A stretch of 64,000 nucleotides of DNA from Bryum argenteum (lineage: Eukaryota; Streptophyta; Bryopsida; Bryales; Bryaceae), in NCBI GenBank assembly GCA_037043015.1, contig CM073321.1, forward strand, positions 17,481,001 through 17,545,000. The letters run 5' to 3'. Position 1 is the stretch's first letter; every line of letters begins with the position of its first letter. Below the pieces are notes generated by a model. The model saw only the letters and a list, made by a program, of their open reading frames with translations. It had not been told where the DNA came from and did not search any database. A program made the position numbers and the translations under genes. Below are positions 12,301-23,080 of this stretch, one piece after another.

Positions 12301-13476
12301 ATGGGGTGTTGTTCAAAATGGGTGCGAGATGAGGTCTTTGCGGCCTGCTGCGAAAGCAAAGACAGAGGACGGTGATCCGAGAGTCGCATTCGAGACCGTC
12401 CGGGGACATTTAGCGGCGATGTCAACCATTGGCCGGATCCGACATGCCGGATACTTGGTGGCCCCGGACTAGTACGGGGCGTTAAGAAATATGTATCCTG
12501 CTGCGACGACCGGTGCAGCCGCACGGGTGCACCTCATTCAAAAATCACCGCCGCTAACACCAATAATACCGGGCGCCATTTGAGAAATGGGGCATTGACT
12601 TCATCGGCCCCATTAGTCCGGTTACCGTTAAAACAACGAAGGTATATCATTCTCGCAACGGACTACTCAACCAAATGGGTGGAGGCAAAGGCAACAGGAC
12701 GGAATGACGCCAGGACGGCCGCACAGTTTCTCTTTGAAAACATCATGATGCGTTTTGGAACACCGCTGGAGCTGGTGAGTGATCGTGGACTTCACTTCCT
12801 CAACGATGTCATCAATTACATAACGGAGAAGTACTACATCAAGCATCGCAAAACAACTCCGTACAACCCACGAGCAAACGGCCTCACGGAGCGTGCAAAC
12901 GGCATTGTAGGCAAGATGTTGAACAAGATGGTTTCCGCTCACAAGACGGATTGGGACCAGAAGCTCCCTTCGGCCGTCCACGCATACAACACGGTCGAGA
13001 AAAAGACGACTGGTAAGTCGCCCTATTTTCTCGTGTTTGGACAAGAAGTGTTGAATGGCATAGAAATGGAGGTGGAGACGTACAAGGTGCTCGCAACCCG
13101 ATCCGGCCTTCAGGTTGAGAATCCGGAAACAAGACTCCTGGCCATTGAGGATCTGGAAGAGGCAAGAAGGGAAGCATTAGAGCAAACGTACGCAGTACAG
13201 ACGAAGCGCAAGTCGGATCATGACGGCCGGATTCCAAACGACCACAATATCCGACCGGGAGGACTCGTACTGTTGTATGACAACCGCCATAAAGAATTTC
13301 CGGGCAAGCTTCACACAAGGTGGATGGGTCCTTATCGAGTGCAGGACGTCTACGCAAACGGCTCATTGCAGTTAGCCGACCTGAGCGGAAATCAGCTGGA
13401 CACAAGGGTGAACGGATCGAGGGTCAAGAAGTACAACCCAGAAAGTTTTTCGGACGAAAGTTCGGAATACGACTAA
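9353..13476 (+). pseudogene. pol: R2 pol polyprotein (PR-RT-RNase H-IN), frameshifted
   Basis: R2 pol is homologous to R1 pol through its whole length. Open stretches are 9353-9949 (linker and protease start), 9974-11150 (protease and start of RT), 11139-11417 (RT core with MPFGLCNAPG and FIDD), and 12580-13476 (integrase core and GPY-type tail, fully open). Between about 11380 and 12580 many small indels disrupt RT thumb, RNase H and the integrase zinc finger, although R1 is open over most of the same part. These indels cluster at CAG/CTG, so some may be sequencing errors. The 13476 end matches R1. Confidence 0.88.
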
Positions 13477-13502
13477 GTGTTCGCGAAGACGCTTCACAAT
13501 TG

Positions 13503-13511
13503 AAAAGGGGG
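13503..13511 (+). other. Polypurine tract of R2
   Basis: AAAAGGGGG directly precedes LTR-B, as in R1. Confidence 0.8.
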
Positions 13512-13514
13512 TAA

Positions 13515-16500
13515 TGTCGGACCCCGTTTTTTTCGATTTTTGGCCATTATATTCTAATGCGCATTAAGAATAAGTATAGTGTCTAGAATCCGACCTATGT
13601 ATTTGCTAAGCCGTATACTATAAGGCAATTACGTTTTTACAAATCAAGGAATTAGTTAAACTCTAGTTTATGTTAAGTAGGACGGATTTGCCAATCCGTA
13701 CTCTGTCCCCGTACGGCTAGGACGTGCTGTCAGAGGACGGATTAGGAGTTATGATGGTAGGTGAAGGACGGAGTGGCGAAGAATTTAATAATGGCGAGAA
13801 ATCTAGAAGGCGACTCCGTACGGGGAGGACAATTATGGCGGCGGACCATGTCATGATGGTCGGACTTAACTCCGGCCCCCTCGATATAAGGCAACCCGTC
13901 CGCCCCTTGTCGCCACCGCCTCCTCGTTTTCGCGCCCTTGTCGTCTTGCGCTCCCGCCCTCCGTCTTTCTGCTTTCCGTCCTTAGCTGCGATCCGGCCCA
14001 CTGGCCGACCTCAGCCCGGCGACTCTCTATTTCCTTGCGCACTTCTTTCCGATGGCAGGAACGGCGTCCGCTTCCGCTTAGGAGCAAGAAGAGCTGAAGA
14101 TTTCCATCAAGCTCGTGTCGCCGTGTATTCCGATCGAGGAGAATGAGAAGAAGTCCTTGACGGAAGACCTCGAGAGGATGGGGTTAGCCGGCCTGCTGGA
14201 TACGCCCGGGATTTGCGCGACGCGAGATGGTGCGCGAGATCAAGGTCGGCGCGCCAAACCAGATTCGAGGGGACGGTTAGAGGGAAGCCGCTTTCCTGGA
14301 CGGCCGAAAGACCGGAGAGTCATTTCTGATCCGACCGTAAACAACGGAGTAGGGTTGTGCGGCCGGAAACACAAGTGGGCGAAGAAGCGTTCCACGGGGA
14401 TCCACACAAGAACAATGGCTACTCGATCGAGGATTGCGGGAATCCGAGGGAGCGCGCCGTCATCAAGTTTTTGGCGCCGATTATTCACGGAGAGAAGCCG
14501 CACCGGATCACCGTGACGGTAGCCAACACCGTCCTGGGCTCCTTGCGCGGCGAACGGGAGACGGATCGGGATGATCATCCGCGACTTAGTCGCCCGGCTT
14601 ATGGAAAACGTAGGTAAAACCCGTCCTAGCCCTATTACTCCTTTTCTTTACCACCGTGCAAGAAGGAGGAGGTGCGACGGATGAGGAGGAGTCGAACTAT
14701 GAGATCGCTACTGCCGCCGCAAAACAACGGCGTGTTCGAGTCGGAGGAGAGTACGGATAGCAAGGCCGTGTACTCGGAAGAGGAGGAGGACGAGGTCGGA
14801 TCGGTCGAAGGGGACGTTCCACCCGACGCACTGCAGAGCCGGCTCCGGGGCAACCCCACCGCGGACGCGTCGTCGAGGTAATCATCCTTCCGTCCCGTCC
14901 CCTCCCACGAATCCGACCGAGGCCGGAACTCGATCGAGAGGGGACAACCTCGAGGCCGGTGGATGAAGGGGAAGTTACGGCCGATTGGGAGAACCCCATG
15001 AATCCGAACGACCCCGACTCCCCACCTCTCGGTCCGTCCGCCAATCACCCGGATCCCATGAGGCGAGCATGGCACCACTTCACGGAAGCCGTGCCGTATT
15101 TCCTCTACCAAGGATCGCGGCGAAGCTATGCCAAGAATTTGGAGTGAAGACGTTCTTTGGAGGTCAAAATGTGGTGGGACTCCAAACCGGACGAGGAGCG
15201 ATTCCGGCGACGGAGAAGCAAGTGACCAAGCTAATCCTGGAGAATAGACGTCTTCGCGAGACGGTCGTCGGGAGAAGGAGGAGGAACTCCTGGTCGGAAG
15301 GCAGGCCGTAATCACGGCAAACGAGCGAGTCGTAAAGCTCGTGGAAATCTGCGAGGTTCCGGCCGAAGTCTTTGCAGGGGCGAACCTGTTCGAGGCCGGA
15401 ATCCTGGAGTCGGAGGTTTTCAAGGCGGAGACATTCAAGAAATTCCTCTTGGCGGCGAAGACGTACGCCACGAAAGTAGAGAAGAGCAACGCCGAGGTCA
15501 AGGTCTTCGCCGACGCCGTCCGGGAGCGAGATGAAGGAGGTAGTGATGTCGGCCTTCACTTCTACTCCGGCCAAGACCCCGCGGCCGGATACGGCGAGAC
15601 GGATCTTTGGGCTCTCCATCCGACCGACCGACACGAAGGGCAAGGCAAAGGTGAAGACGGAGTCGGATGCACCCGCCCCAGCAGACTCGCCGGCCAAGAA
15701 CACGCGCACCGCGAAGAGGAAGCTCACGGCCGAGGAATACGAGAAGTCTCCCGGGGCGCAGAAGCTTCACGACATCGGCCTCGAGCATTCCGAAGAGGAA
15801 GAGTTGAAGAGCGGAGACGAGACTAACTCCAGCGAGGACGAGTACGTGATCACCGACACGGGCAAGAGAGTGAAGGCGGGGCGTATCGCAATGCACGCCA
15901 TCAAGCGGCCAAGCACGGAGTTAGTTCGCGAAGAAAGAGGTAGGACGTCTTAGAGGCCGGCGATCAAAGGACGGCGAGTTAGGAGGTCGGATTGGTATCC
16001 GTCCTAGGCCAGTATAGTGTTTTCTTTTTGGGAATGCGTGCCGCTTTTTGAGGAGTAGGCCTGGTAGGCCGGCGCCGCAATCCAGTTAGGGATCTAAGTC
16101 GTTGACTTAGAAGTACTTATAGGTGGGAGTTTTGTCCACCAAAGCATTCCTTGCTCGAGTGTTAATCGAACCTTCTTACGCGCATATTCGGCGTGATCAT
16201 TTCCTGTCTCCTTTTGATTGAGTGCTTGGAAAGCCGGATCTACTTTGTGTGTGTGAGTTGGGAGTTAGGAATCCGGATTCTTTGTTAGATCGTTTCGTGG
16301 AATTGAAGTCGGGTTGGGCGTATTCTTGAGTGCCTTGTGTCTTGAACTGGTCTAGGCGTCCGAGAGAGGGAAATCTACGTGGTAGACACTTACGGTGCAG
16401 GAGGTTACGGGAGTACATGTGTGAGGACGGATTCCAATCCGGCCTCCACCGCCACTGAGACTTGGGTTCCTCTGTAGTCTCGGAGAGGACGGATTAAGCG

Positions 16501-16938
16501 CGATGACGTGACTGAATACGTGTAGACGTCTTCTAGCCGGATTCGAGCTCTTGAAGTCCGTCATTGTAGTAAGGGTGATAGGGTAACCAGGACGGCCTGC
16601 GTGACTTGCTAGTTCGGACGGATAGGACGGATTAGTTGTGAGGACGTAATGTGTGCCTTAGTATGTGTGTGTGTGTGTAGAGTCTAAGTGTGGAAGTTTC
16701 CGCCACGATAAACATAAGGGAAAGAGTCTTTGTGCATCCCCTCTTGCAAAGGGATACCCTTGCCCTGCAAGGCTAAAACATAAGTTGGGACTAGGAACGT
16801 TTGTGGGTTTGGTTGTTTTAGCACTACTTGCCTTGGTCACTTCACAGAATCCCTGGAACGATACACCAGTCACATGAACACGGGTTTTACACCAATAAAC
16901 GTGTAAGGGAAGATAAAGTGAATACATGGCATCCGACA
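13515..16938 (+). repeat. LTR-B, 3424 bp, 3' LTR of R2
   Basis: It starts TGTCGGA and ends TCCGACA, with near identity to LTR-A. Differences are mostly 1-4 base indels and clustered substitutions at CAG/CTG words, for example around 16370-16520. It carries the same TATA-like box (13883-13891) and the same embedded ORF (14052-15943). It abuts an unrelated inverted gag remnant at 16939. Confidence 0.93.
14052..15943 (+). pseudogene. LTR-B embedded ORF, second copy
   Basis: This is the same reading frame as 4622-6519, with different frameshifts. The start ATG, the in-frame TAG ten codons later (14079-14081), the conserved FKAETFKKFLLAAKTYATK block (about 15418-15475) and the basic tail are all present. 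Because frameshifts in the two LTR copies differ, most breaks arose after insertion or in assembly. The shared TAG is older or real. Confidence 0.58.
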
Positions 16939-17481
16939 ATAGGTCCATGCATAGCATGTACTTTGTCATAACGACCAAATCTTTGTTGTGGCCCATCGAG
17001 CTTTGTCATGTTCGGCAAATGCTTCCGCAAACACCTCTAAGAAAGTCTCAAAGTTACTCTGAATTGGTGAACGTTTCTCAAATAAAAGAGCAAATCACGA
17101 TAATGCTTGTCCTGTGAGCGGAGTCCCGACCAATCCAACACGTGACTCCTCCGTCAGATAGCAGTCGTGCTGTAGAACTATTATCAACCTAATGTTTTAG
17201 TTGACGAAAACTCAAATCTTGAAACGCGTACCATTGAACTTGTTCGTAAGGCTCACTCCAGGTTCCTTTCGTGATTGAACCAACGGTTCTTGTCGAACTA
17301 GAGGCAAAGCTGCTTCTTCATGTGCCAAAACTTGGGGCTGGTGACTCTTGTGTTGTGCTATTCCGTGCACTTCATCGTTGCGTAGTCTCGCCATGACTCC
17401 TTCAATCTCTGCAGGTCTCTGAGACAACAAAGCTAGAGCATTTATGATGGCGTGTAGTTTGGACTCAGAATTTTTAGCCAT
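16939..17481 (-). pseudogene. gag: Decayed Ty3/gypsy gag, minus strand, truncated
   Basis: Reading the minus strand from 17481, an open start (MAKNSESKLHAIINALALL...) leads to LTNKFNGTRFK. After a frameshift it continues as a typical gag core: GLVGTPLTGQALS, a TGA, then FAPLFEKRSPIQSNF and FAEAFAEHDKARWA. This is the conserved gag pattern of another Ty3/gypsy lineage, unlike R1/R2. It is cut off at 16939 by LTR-B, so the R1-R2 array probably inserted into this older element. Confidence 0.65.
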
Positions 17482-17549
17482 AGGGATGTCTTGGCCTCTA
17501 GCTATACTAAGTAGCAGAAGAAAAAGATGAGTCTACAGGAGACAATATT

Positions 17550-17735
17550 GGTTTAGAGGAGGGTACTCCACAACCTCTAAAAGGCCTCAAGACTTCAAGA
17601 AGAGGACTAATCCACGCTCTCCAAGAAGAACAAGACTCCAATATTGTAATCTGGGATATATTAGTTTAGAGGAGAGTAATCCACAATCTCTAACACGCTA
17701 CTATGTCTTTGAGTAGGAGGTAATCTACGATCTAA
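17550..17735. repeat. Short direct repeats around TTTAGAGGAG
   Basis: A roughly 30-bp segment at 17550-17581 recurs at 17663-17694. Shorter degenerate versions (GAGGxxxTAATCxAC) lie near 17599 and 17716. They sit in the leader of the inverted gag remnant. Confidence 0.5.
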
Positions 17736-18514
17736 CAAGAAGGAACTAGCTGAGATATCAAGGATGTCACATCCCTTTTCTAAGTATGCCCGAACACCGT
17801 TGTGAGCCAAGAGGACCCCGGGAGTGACGCCCCAGGCTTGGCAAGAGACAAGGTGAGGTGACCAAGAAGAGTCCCGAGCGAACAGCACGCAATAGCGTTG
17901 TACTTGAGACAAACTTGGTGAGGTGCCTTACATGGTTGGAAACCTTGTTCAAGCACGCACCCATGGGTCCAAAGAACGCGCAAGTTGGAGTTATGAGTCA
18001 TGAGATATGGCTCTCCAAAGTCGGAGCGCGTTCCGGGACTCAATTTGTCGTTCTTCATGGATGGCGGCATGTTGCATGTCGTTGGAAAGCTATGGACAAG
18101 TGCTTTCTAAAATGCTAAGGCTCCTGAGGAGCAAAGCAATTCTTTGGGAGATATGACTCTCCAAAGCATCGGGACTTCGGGACCCCGGGACGGTGGCCTC
18201 CCGGGACTCCCAAATGTTTAGAGAAGCATAGCTCTCACATGGGAGCTTCGATTGGGACGAGTGATGAGTCTATTGACTTCTCCTCAAAGAGTAGATGTCG
18301 AAAATGGACTTGCACAACCTGTTTGAGTTATTGAGCTACAAGTTAGCCCGCGAAATAGTTTCGGCCCGTTTTTGAGGCTAAGGCAAAAACGAGTGGTCTT
18401 TCAAAAAGAAAGTGTCTCATGGAAGGCCTCTCAATACAAGCCTATCGAAGACTCCAGAGGGTACTATGAGGAGGGGTGTTCTCCCTCCTTACTTGCACAT
18501 GGAGCCATGACGAG

Positions 18515-18830
18515 CCGGAGTGGCTCCAAGGGGTGAGGCTTGGGATGGGGCTTCACTCCCGCATCTTAGGAGAGTTGGAGGGTGCTTTGGAGCATCTCTA
18601 AACATGGGGTTGGGAAGTGTCCCTCTCCAAGTTAGTCCCCGTGATAAGTAGTGCCGGTTCCCGAGAGTGACTGGGAATGGCTCAAAAGGGTGAGGCATGG
18701 AAACGAAGCCTCACTCCCACACCTTGAGCATTGTGGAATGCTCTTGAGCATCCTGCAACATTGGGTTGGAAAGAGTCCCGCTCCAAACTAGTCCCCGGGA
18801 AAACTAGTGCTGGATTCCCGTAGGGTTTCC
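18515..18830. repeat. Diverged tandem duplication of about 155 bp
   Basis: Unit 1 (about 18515-18665) and unit 2 (about 18672-18830) share the order GTGAGGC, TTCACTCCC/CTCACTCCC, GGAGCATC/TGAGCATC, TGGGTTGG, CTCCAA, TAGTCCCCG and TAGTGC. Similarity is roughly 70-75 percent by eye. Confidence 0.55.
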
Positions 18831-19453
18831 AGCAAAGTCCCGAATGGAGTGAGAAACAAGAGTGGAAGGGGACTAGTGGGAAGTTGGACAATGGATAAAG
18901 GCGGTTAGCTCCGGGGGTGATTAGTATCACCCTTGGGAGCTTGGACATTTGTGGAAGGCCGTCTCGTGCCACCAAGTGGCATGCGCATGTGTTGGTGGGA
19001 GTTCCGGGTAATGAGTATCGGATAATGAGTTATAGAGTCAAGGTGGGTTTGACACCTTGACTTAGAATGGTGCTAACGTTGTGTGTGTGGGGCACATGCA
19101 AAGTCGTGGCCGGTTGCTATCAACTGAAAGAGTCGGGATTCCGCTACCAAGTAAGGCTCACTAAGAAGAAAAAAAGTTGGAGTAATTAGGGTCGCGACAA
19201 ACTGTTAAGGACACGGAAAGGTTACAAAGATATTTAGAACAGAAACTTACAAGAACTTTGATTAAAAGAATCAAAACACAAACAACACCAAGAAAGGTGA
19301 GTTAGAACTCCAAGGAATGTATTGTCGAGACTGAAGAACCCTTCAGCCTCGACTCGTATATGTACTACCATATAGGAAGCTTCTTAAGCGACTTCCGAGA
19401 CGCTTCGGGACGCTTCTCAATCTTCTAGAAGTTTCTAATGTATGTCCGTGACA

Positions 19454-22400
19454 TCAGGTTGCAAAGCTTTGTTCTTTTTTAACAAATTATATACTTGTAA
19501 CAAGTTAATATGTATATATAATCTTATCGTTTGAGTTCATAAATGTCTCTTCATGTCTCAAACATGCATATATTCAGAATTCTATCCCCACATCTACGGG
19601 TTTAGTTACAAAATCCACGGTAATAAGTCAAGAGTATTGGAATATTTTGGATTAAATTAGTCAATAAAGTATTTTAATTTACTTTTAGAATATCTATTTT
19701 ATTCATAATACAAACTCATCATTCTAAAAGCAGAAATTGTAGACTCATCGCTCGAGGCTCACGTGGCAGCTACGTCCTAGCATATACTGAATATAGTCTA
19801 ATGCCACTCCCTACATTAGATCGAAGTTCTCGAAACAGGTGAGACCTAGAGATTTGCCTTCGGAGTTTTGATTTGATAAGCCGCTAATTGTATCTTGCAT
19901 GTAAAGTATATCCTTTTGATATTCAATTCACTTGTATTGTTCTTGCAGTCAAGGCCATAATTAAAGTGTATTGTGATGGTAACTTTTTAGAAGTAACCAT
20001 ATTTGAAATTGCTTAGAAACTAGAATCATAGTAGAGATGCTGGGGAGATGGTGACAAAGGTAGTGCATAAGGGGAGTGGAGGGCTAGTTGGTGGTCGTGC
20101 AAGATACAGTCGCCGATCAAGAGACGACCGCTGACCGGCAAGGACGCCCATCGACGAGGTCTACCAACCAAGCGTAAGAGTCATTAACCTATCGACGACC
20201 GCCGACCAAGATAATTGACCCACCTTTGCACTAGAATATGTTTTATTTTTAATAATTTTAAAATTTCGTTCAATTTCTGTACATATCTATGTCATAAAAT
20301 CACAACCAAGTTTTTATTTCATTTTGTAAGATACAAATATATAAATTTGAAGTAATTTTGGAAAGATTTCCTTCAAAATTATCAAGAACAGTCTTACAAA
20401 TCTTTAGAATTTGTATTTCGTAACTAACTTGTTTCAGATTTATTTTGAAGTGGAGGTATTCAAAGTTCTTAGAATCTAAATTTGTTGATTAAAGTTTAAG
20501 TAATATATCTAGACACCTTATCATCGTGCACTATTTTTCATAGACATTAACATGCAATGTGACGTATAACGCAATGTAATGTACGTATTAACCCATAGGA
20601 GCTAAAGCATCCAACTTCGGTTTCTTTTATCATTTAGGGATATGTAACATGGATGTTTTTAATTTAAAGTTTAGCATTATTGAGTTGTATTTTAATGTTT
20701 ACTTTTGAGAACTCTATTGAGTTGTAACATCCAAACCTTGTGTAAAAGTTTGCATAGTCATTGTTCGAGATGCATTCTTTAGTCATCTTTGCTTAGAGGT
20801 AGAAAAACGGTTTGCTGATTTAGTACTCATAATTACTTCAAATTTTTAAATCTTGGTGTTCAAGTTGGGTAGCCTTCTAAAATTCATATAGGTATTATTT
20901 TGAGTTTCTATGGAATTTTGATAAAATTTCGGTGGGAAGATAATAGGTTGAAGGCTTAAAAATCAATCGTTGTGGGGTAGGCTAATCTGAAAAGAATTGT
21001 GATTCCGCTTTATCATCTCATGCTAAATGAAATATATATTTCATCTAGCAAGCGTCAATGGACTTGCAGAGGATTATAGAGTAGACATTGTGCAGATTTT
21101 TCAACAGCGCCAATGAAAGATAAATTACATGATGAAAATGAAAATCTCTCGATCTCATTTCTTATGAACCTTTTCAATTTGGTGTCTACTCCAAGATTTT
21201 TGACTTTAATTTAGGTTTCCCACAACTAATATTTTGCTTTAGTTTCTCATATGCTTTGTTAGAATTGACATTGAGATTGGAGTGAAAACATCTCTATCTA
21301 TCAGCTTCAATAGAGATCTCTAAACTTTTGTTCCTTAGAAAAGTTTAAATTACCATATAAACTTAAAATTCTACTTTCAAATCTCATGTTTCTTGGATTC
21401 TTGTCTAAGTCATCTACTCGTGGAATCTTCCGATCCCAATGTGCCATTATATGAAAATCTTCAAAATAAAGGACTTGTAGTGAGAATCAAGTCTCAAACA
21501 AGAACAACCAAAGAAGGATGAAGTTATAAACATACACTATACATTATATTAATTAATATTAATGGAATATGAATCTTCAAATCATTATTAACATATTGAG
21601 AATGTAAATATTCTATTGGATATGGAAGTAGGATGAAAGTAGGAAGCATAGGTTACGCAGAGGGAATGGTTGTAGGAAAAGTAGGGTTACAAATCAACTA
21701 CATTCACATCCAACATGTTTAAATATACAAGTAGACAAGACATTGCATCTTACAATGGTCTTAACGGAAGCTCTTATTACAAAGACTATGTCTCAAAGGA
21801 AAAGCCAACAAACAAACACACATTTGTCTAAATAATATAGGTACAACATTCACTTTTATTTTTTGGCCAATTTTAAAGGGTTTTTCGTGCTGTAAAGAGA
21901 AAGATTGAAGATTCTTTGAACGAGCTCTAATTTGAAAGGTTCTAAAACATAGGTTCTAGCATTTGCTTGTATACTGCTATTGCTTTGAGATTGAAGTAAT
22001 TGCCAAGCATTTGTTTCAAATAAAAACAATCTTGATCACAATGAAGTTCTTTTTTCCTCAAGATAATGTCAAACATTTCAATTTTGTTAGCCATAATCAT
22101 TTTTTGATAATAATAATAATTCATAGTGTCAAAAAACCACATTTTGGATAAAACACAGATTTTAGATAGAGCACGGATTTGAGTGCAAAGGGTCTAGATC
22201 TAGACTATTATTCCTTTGAAAATTTTTAAAGAAGTTTTGACCATCAAAATGCTACTATTTGAGCGGAGATATTTATTTTATGAATATTTTTTGTTTTTTT
22301 ACTTTTTTAGTTAGAAAAGTGTTTAGGAGATAAAGTTGAGCAACTCTCTAGTTTGTGATTTATTAGGAGAAATTTTTACATAGGTAGTATTTTCACTTCA

Positions 22401-22880
22401 AAGTGAAATTGATGGACTTTTGTAACTTGTTTTGCGTACTAATATGTTATGATCTCTTAGTCTATAAGGTCTCATGAGTCAGGTTTTAGTCCCTATGACC
22501 AACAACAAGTCTATAATAAGTCTATACGTTTAAGATCTAAATTGCTTGCTTTCTTTTTCAACTATGGCATTGTCTTTAAAAATGTTTTTTTGGTTAAAAG
22601 AAAAAGAAGAAACATAGAGATTAAGGGTTAACAATTGTAAAAAAAATGATTGAGAATTTTCTAAAAGAGCGAGGATTAAGAGGGTATTAGAAGGACTAAA
22701 ATTTGTACAGATGTCATTATTTATCTTGGTTAACATAGTTTTCTATTTTTAATCATTGTTTATTTAACGCAAGTATTGGCTTTTAATGCATATATTAGTC
22801 TTCATATTTGTTGAGTTATGCTAGATATTTTACTTTCATTCTTTAGATTCTTGAGGGCATTCCCAACGGACTGTAAGAAT
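19454..22880. other. AT-rich intergenic DNA, no gene seen
   Basis: No coding region, RNA gene or clear transposon end was recognised. A GC-richer island lies at 20080-20220. A dispersed repeat copy lies at 22180-22530. Open frames here are short and of low coding quality. Confidence 0.5.
22180..22530 (+). repeat. Dispersed repeat family, copy 1, with palindrome
   Basis: It shares wording and order with 26040-26410 (TATGTCATGATCTC-type, CTCATGA, CAACAA parts) and, inverted, with 41085-41300. It contains the near-palindrome TTTCACTTCAAAGTGAAA at 22391-22408. Probably an old non-autonomous element of unknown class. Confidence 0.5.
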
Positions 22881-22884
22881 AGAT

Positions 22885-23080
22885 ATATAAAAACAAAACA
22901 TACACTACAAAGGAAAATGAAATTAACCCAAGAATTAAGTTTACAATGACTAAATACTTACTTATATATTGATATCATTTACTAGACTAGCGAATTTACA
23001 TCCAAGCTGTCAACTAGGCTATAGGCCATGACATCTAGCGAGTGTACATCCAAGCTTTCAACTAGGCCTTAACCCATGAC
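22885..23080. repeat. Direct repeat, left copy
   Basis: It matches 24880-25015 through AAAACATA, AAGTTTACAATGA, TACTxATATAxT, GACTAGCGA and CTAGGCCTTAACCCATGACA-like wording. Inside it a roughly 45-bp unit (GACTAGCGA...CATGACAT) is itself doubled at 22985-23075. The two copies flank the decayed pol at 23080-24840 and could be LTR or terminal remnants. Confidence 0.55.

Larger units (their letters stand above)
4087..16938 (+). mobile_element. Ty3/gypsy retrotransposon R2, complete, 12.85 kb
   Basis: R2 has LTR-A (4087-7518), a primer-binding site (7531-7550), gag (7810-9349), pol (9353-13476), a polypurine tract (13503-13511) and LTR-B (13515-16938). The LTRs are nearly identical apart from clustered small indels, so the insertion is young. 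The primer-binding site, lack of a chromodomain and large size place it with the Tat/Athila-type branch of Ty3/gypsy (inference). Target-site duplication cannot be tested, because the left end of the R1-R2 array is outside the window. Confidence 0.92.
17482..19453 (-). repeat. Leader and probable 5' LTR of the inverted Ty3/gypsy remnant
   Basis: No gene is seen. Read on the minus strand from 19453 the sequence starts TGTCACGGAC, has a TATA-like segment (CTATATGG near 19365) and pyrimidine-rich transcribed-looking sequence. It leads toward the gag start at 17481. The inner LTR boundary and primer-binding site could not be found. Internal repeats lie at 17550-17730 and 18515-18825. Confidence 0.4.

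Noticed and set aside
19740..21900. Possible genes in the AT-rich spacer
   Set aside because: Frames are short, AT-biased and show no known motif.
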